NCBI GenBank assembly: GCA_003646045.1
Contig: QNDV01000064.1
Span: forward strand, 1 to 9,157
DNA from: a bacterium
GTDB lineage: Bacteria > Krumholzibacteriota > Krumholzibacteria > LZORAL124-64-63
Direction of reading: 5' to 3'
DNA: 9,157 bases
This document shows positions 7,322 through 9,157 of this stretch, piece after piece. Below the pieces are notes generated by a model. That model was given only the letters and a program-made list of their open reading frames with translations. It had not been told where the DNA came from and made no database searches. Numbering within the stretch: position 1 is the stretch's first letter; every line of letters starts with the position of its first letter. Made by a program: the position numbers and the translations under genes.

Positions 7322-8884
7322 ATGAAAAACGCAGTCTGTTACGCCCTGGTTCTGTCCTTTGCCTTGGCGTCGGCCGCTGTGGCTTCCGGTCCGGCCGCCC
7401 GCTCCCTCCATGCCGATGACGTGGTATTGACCACGGCCGACGGATCCGAATACACCGAGGCCATGCTGGACAGCATACTGGCCGAATATCCGAAATCGGT
7501 GCGCAACGCGGCCAAACGGATCGGCATGGTCTGGCATGGCCAGCAGCGCTACATGAGCTTCGAGCAGTTGGCCGCCTATTGTGCACCGGTGCTGTGGTTC
7601 TCGCCCGACGAGCCGTTGCTGTCGGGAGCCGAGGGTGAGGAGATCCGCCAGCCCACTTTCTTTCCCTTCGAGGAGGCGGTGGATCGGCCCGTGGCCTATT
7701 ACCGTGTCCGCACGGTGCTCACGGATCCGTTTTTTGACACTGAAGAAGATGCGCTTCAGGTCGTCGATCCCGACAAGCGGACCACCGAAATCGACCTCTA
7801 CCAGGCCGCCGGGATCGATCTGGATTTCTTTTTCTTCTATCCCAGCGAGGAGGGCCTCGGCGCCCACAAGTACGATGTGGAATCCGTGCAGATGAAGCTC
7901 GTGGTCATCAAGACCAAAAAGCATCCTGAACTGGGCTACTGGATAACGTGCCAGAAAGTGACCGCCAAGGCCCACGGCATCCTGTGGTACGACAATAATC
8001 TCGAGGTGGACCGCTATACGCGTTTTCCCATCCACGTGATGGTGGAGGAGGGCAAACACGCCAGTTGCACCGACAAGAACGCCGATGGCCACTACTCGCC
8101 CGGGTATGACGTCAACCTGAGGGTCAACGATGCCTGGGGCGTGCGCGACGTCATGGCCACCGGGTCGTTGTATTCGGGTGGCTTCCAGGCCTGGATGGCC
8201 AAGCCCCGCCACAAGGTCCATCGGGTGTTTCCGCCCCTGCCCGAGGACAGTCACCTGCGCGATGACTTCAGTGTCGATGGTGTCTATGCCAAGGGCAATG
8301 CCATCTACGAACTGAGGCCGTTTCCGCCCAAGGCTGAAGGCATTGCCTACGATCCGGCCCTGGAGCGTTTCGTGGACAAGGGCGATGAGAATTGGCCCGA
8401 GGTGGAGGATTTCGACGGGTCGAAGAAATTCGAACAATGGGCCGAAACCGAGGATTTCCTCAAGTCCATCTCCTTCGCCTTCCGCTACGACGGCGATCCC
8501 GGTGTGTCCTTCGCTTTTCCCCTGCTGGTGGTCAAGAGTGTCAGCGATCCGATTGGCGGCGGCTGGCTGGTGAACAGGATCTACTTCAAGGACCACGGCC
8601 TGCGTGATTTCAGTTACAACATGCTCTACACCACCAGCGCCTCCCGCTGGATCGACGCCTACTTCGCCTTCGGCTGGGAGTGGGATGACGACGGTACGCA
8701 CACAACCACCCACACCATGACCGAAACAGGCATCAAGATGCGCTTCATCATGGGTGCGACTCCGTTGGGGTTCCTCAGCAAGCTGACGGACTTCTGGGGA
8801 GTTCGCCTTGGTGTGAAAAACCTGGGCATCTGGGATTGGGAACACATCGGCTATGTGGTGGAAGTGGGTGCCGGTGTCTGGTAG
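7322..8884 (+). CDS. Exported protein of unknown function, Vps62/DUF946-like, with barrel-like C-terminus
   Basis: A complete 520-residue protein whose function I do not recognise. The ATG has a strong GGAGGA five bases upstream. Residues 1-21 are a clear signal peptide (MKNAV, hydrophobic core, cleavage after AVA), so the mature protein is outside the cytoplasm. The central part (about 85-280) recalls the Vps62/DUF946 group: YCAPVLWFSPDEPLLSG, then IDLDFFFFYP, HKYDVESVQMKL (His182, Asp185, Glu187, like the group's H-x-G-D-W-E motif) and EEGKHAS with His246. Next comes DKNADGHYSPGYD (251-263), resembling a DxNxDG calcium loop, then VNDAWGVRD. From about 380 on, short alternating hydrophobic strands rich in Phe, Tyr, Trp and Gly end in GYVVEVGAGVW; a terminal aromatic is typical of outer-membrane barrels. 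It may therefore be a surface or outer-membrane protein with a folded N-terminal domain. The family match is from memory and moderate; the barrel is inference. An aldehyde dehydrogenase gene follows after 24 bases. Confidence 0.85.
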   Translation: MKNAVCYALVLSFALASAAVASGPAARSLHADDVVLTTADGSEYTEAMLDSILAEYPKSVRNAAKRIGMVWHGQQRYMSFEQLAAYCAPVLWFSPDEPLLSGAEGEEIRQPTFFPFEEAVDRPVAYYRVRTVLTDPFFDTEEDALQVVDPDKRTTEIDLYQAAGIDLDFFFFYPSEEGLGAHKYDVESVQMKLVVIKTKKHPELGYWITCQKVTAKAHGILWYDNNLEVDRYTRFPIHVMVEEGKHASCTDKNADGHYSPGYDVNLRVNDAWGVRDVMATGSLYSGGFQAWMAKPRHKVHRVFPPLPEDSHLRDDFSVDGVYAKGNAIYELRPFPPKAEGIAYDPALERFVDKGDENWPEVEDFDGSKKFEQWAETEDFLKSISFAFRYDGDPGVSFAFPLLVVKSVSDPIGGGWLVNRIYFKDHGLRDFSYNMLYTTSASRWIDAYFAFGWEWDDDGTHTTTHTMTETGIKMRFIMGATPLGFLSKLTDFWGVRLGVKNLGIWDWEHIGYVVEVGAGVW

Positions 8885-8894
8885 GGGGCAACGC

Positions 8895-8903
8895 AGGAAG
8901 GAA
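8895..8903 (+). promoter_or_regulatory. Ribosome binding site that fixes the GTG start of the aldehyde dehydrogenase
   Basis: AGGAAGGAA lies five bases before the GTG at 8909. Together with the fit of the following residues (ATITTVNPATG) to the usual aldehyde dehydrogenase N-terminus, it supports GTG as the start. The next in-frame Met codon (8945) falls after the conserved NPATG motif and would remove it. Confidence 0.7.
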
Positions 8904-8908
8904 CATTC

Positions 8909-9157
8909 GTGGCGACAATAACGACGGTCAATCCGGCCACGGGCATGGACCTGCAGACCTATGACGTGATGGGTCGTGACCAGGTCATGTCGATCCTGGA
9001 AACCGCCCAGCAAGCCTGGCTGCAGTGGCGCGAGGTTCCGGTGACCGCGCGGGCCGGACTACTGCAGGCGCTGGCGGCGGTGCTGCGTTCCCGGCAGAGT
9101 GACTATGCCCGCATGATGACCCTGGAAATGGGCAAGACCCTCACCGAAGCCGTGGCC
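8909..9157 (+). CDS. Aldehyde dehydrogenase, N-terminal part, succinate-semialdehyde dehydrogenase-like
   Basis: The first 83 residues of an NAD(P)-dependent aldehyde dehydrogenase; the gene runs off the window end with no stop. It starts at GTG, after the ribosome site AGGAAGGAA. The visible part shows the usual N-terminus: VNPATG near residue 7, a helix with AQQAWLQWREVPVTARAGLL near 35-54, and MMTLEMGKTLTEA near 69-81, a family signature before the cofactor-binding domain. The EMGK segment and short N-terminus are most like succinate-semialdehyde dehydrogenases of the Sad (YneI) type, which turn succinate semialdehyde into succinate. The catalytic Cys and Glu lie beyond the window, so substrate is not settled. 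The 24-base gap from the exported protein gene, with no terminator between, suggests co-transcription. No shared pathway between the two is evident. Confidence 0.9.
   Translation, partial: MATITTVNPATGMDLQTYDVMGRDQVMSILETAQQAWLQWREVPVTARAGLLQALAAVLRSRQSDYARMMTLEMGKTLTEAVA

Noticed and set aside
7187..9013. A 608-codon open frame on the - strand opposite the exported protein gene
   Set aside because: It covers a gene with a signal peptide, ribosome site and family-like motifs. Its translation is His-, Gly- and Val-rich with no domain pattern, as expected for an antisense frame in GC-rich DNA with few stop codons.

Overview
The window is a GC-rich, densely coded stretch of a bacterial chromosome. 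A Gram-negative, respiring organism is most likely: it has a canonical nuoM-nuoN complex I end, a kinase with a large periplasmic propeller sensor, and a signal-peptide protein that ends like an outer-membrane beta-barrel. No lineage can be fixed from the sequence alone. No mobile element, tRNA, rRNA or CRISPR array is visible, and no stretch above 300 bases lacks a gene.

Layout. (1) Bases 1-1957, + strand: the 3' end of nuoM and complete nuoN, joined by an ATGA overlap. They form the distal end of a nuo operon for proton-pumping NADH:quinone oxidoreductase. (2) Bases 1985-2012: a perfect 13-bp GC-rich inverted repeat between the convergent nuoN and kinase genes, probably a shared transcript end. 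(3) Bases 2030-6223, - strand: a 1397-residue hybrid sensor histidine kinase. In order it has a signal peptide, fourteen propeller repeats (two seven-bladed propellers), a Y_Y_Y domain, one membrane segment, a coiled coil, HisKA (H890), HATPase_c, a degenerate receiver without phosphorylation residues, and an intact receiver (D1322). (4) Bases 6224-6438: a divergent, AT-richer control region with a near-perfect inverted repeat just upstream of the kinase start. (5) Bases 6439-7209, + strand: a YaaA-family peroxide stress protein. (6) Bases 7322-8884, + strand: an exported protein of unknown function that resembles the Vps62/DUF946 group, with a DxNxDG loop and a barrel-like C-terminus. (7) Bases 8909-9157, + strand: the start of an aldehyde dehydrogenase gene, most like succinate-semialdehyde dehydrogenases, only 24 bases after the previous gene.

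The nuo genes act in respiration. The kinase reads an unknown extracytoplasmic signal and has no partner regulator or HPt protein here. YaaA is known to limit free iron and oxidative damage in E. coli. The last two genes may be co-transcribed. Any functional link between the kinase, yaaA and the exported protein is only inferred from adjacency. The parts most worth following up are the exported protein, the kinase's pseudo-receiver and the inverted repeat in its leader. I saw no clear sign of a wholly new multi-gene system.
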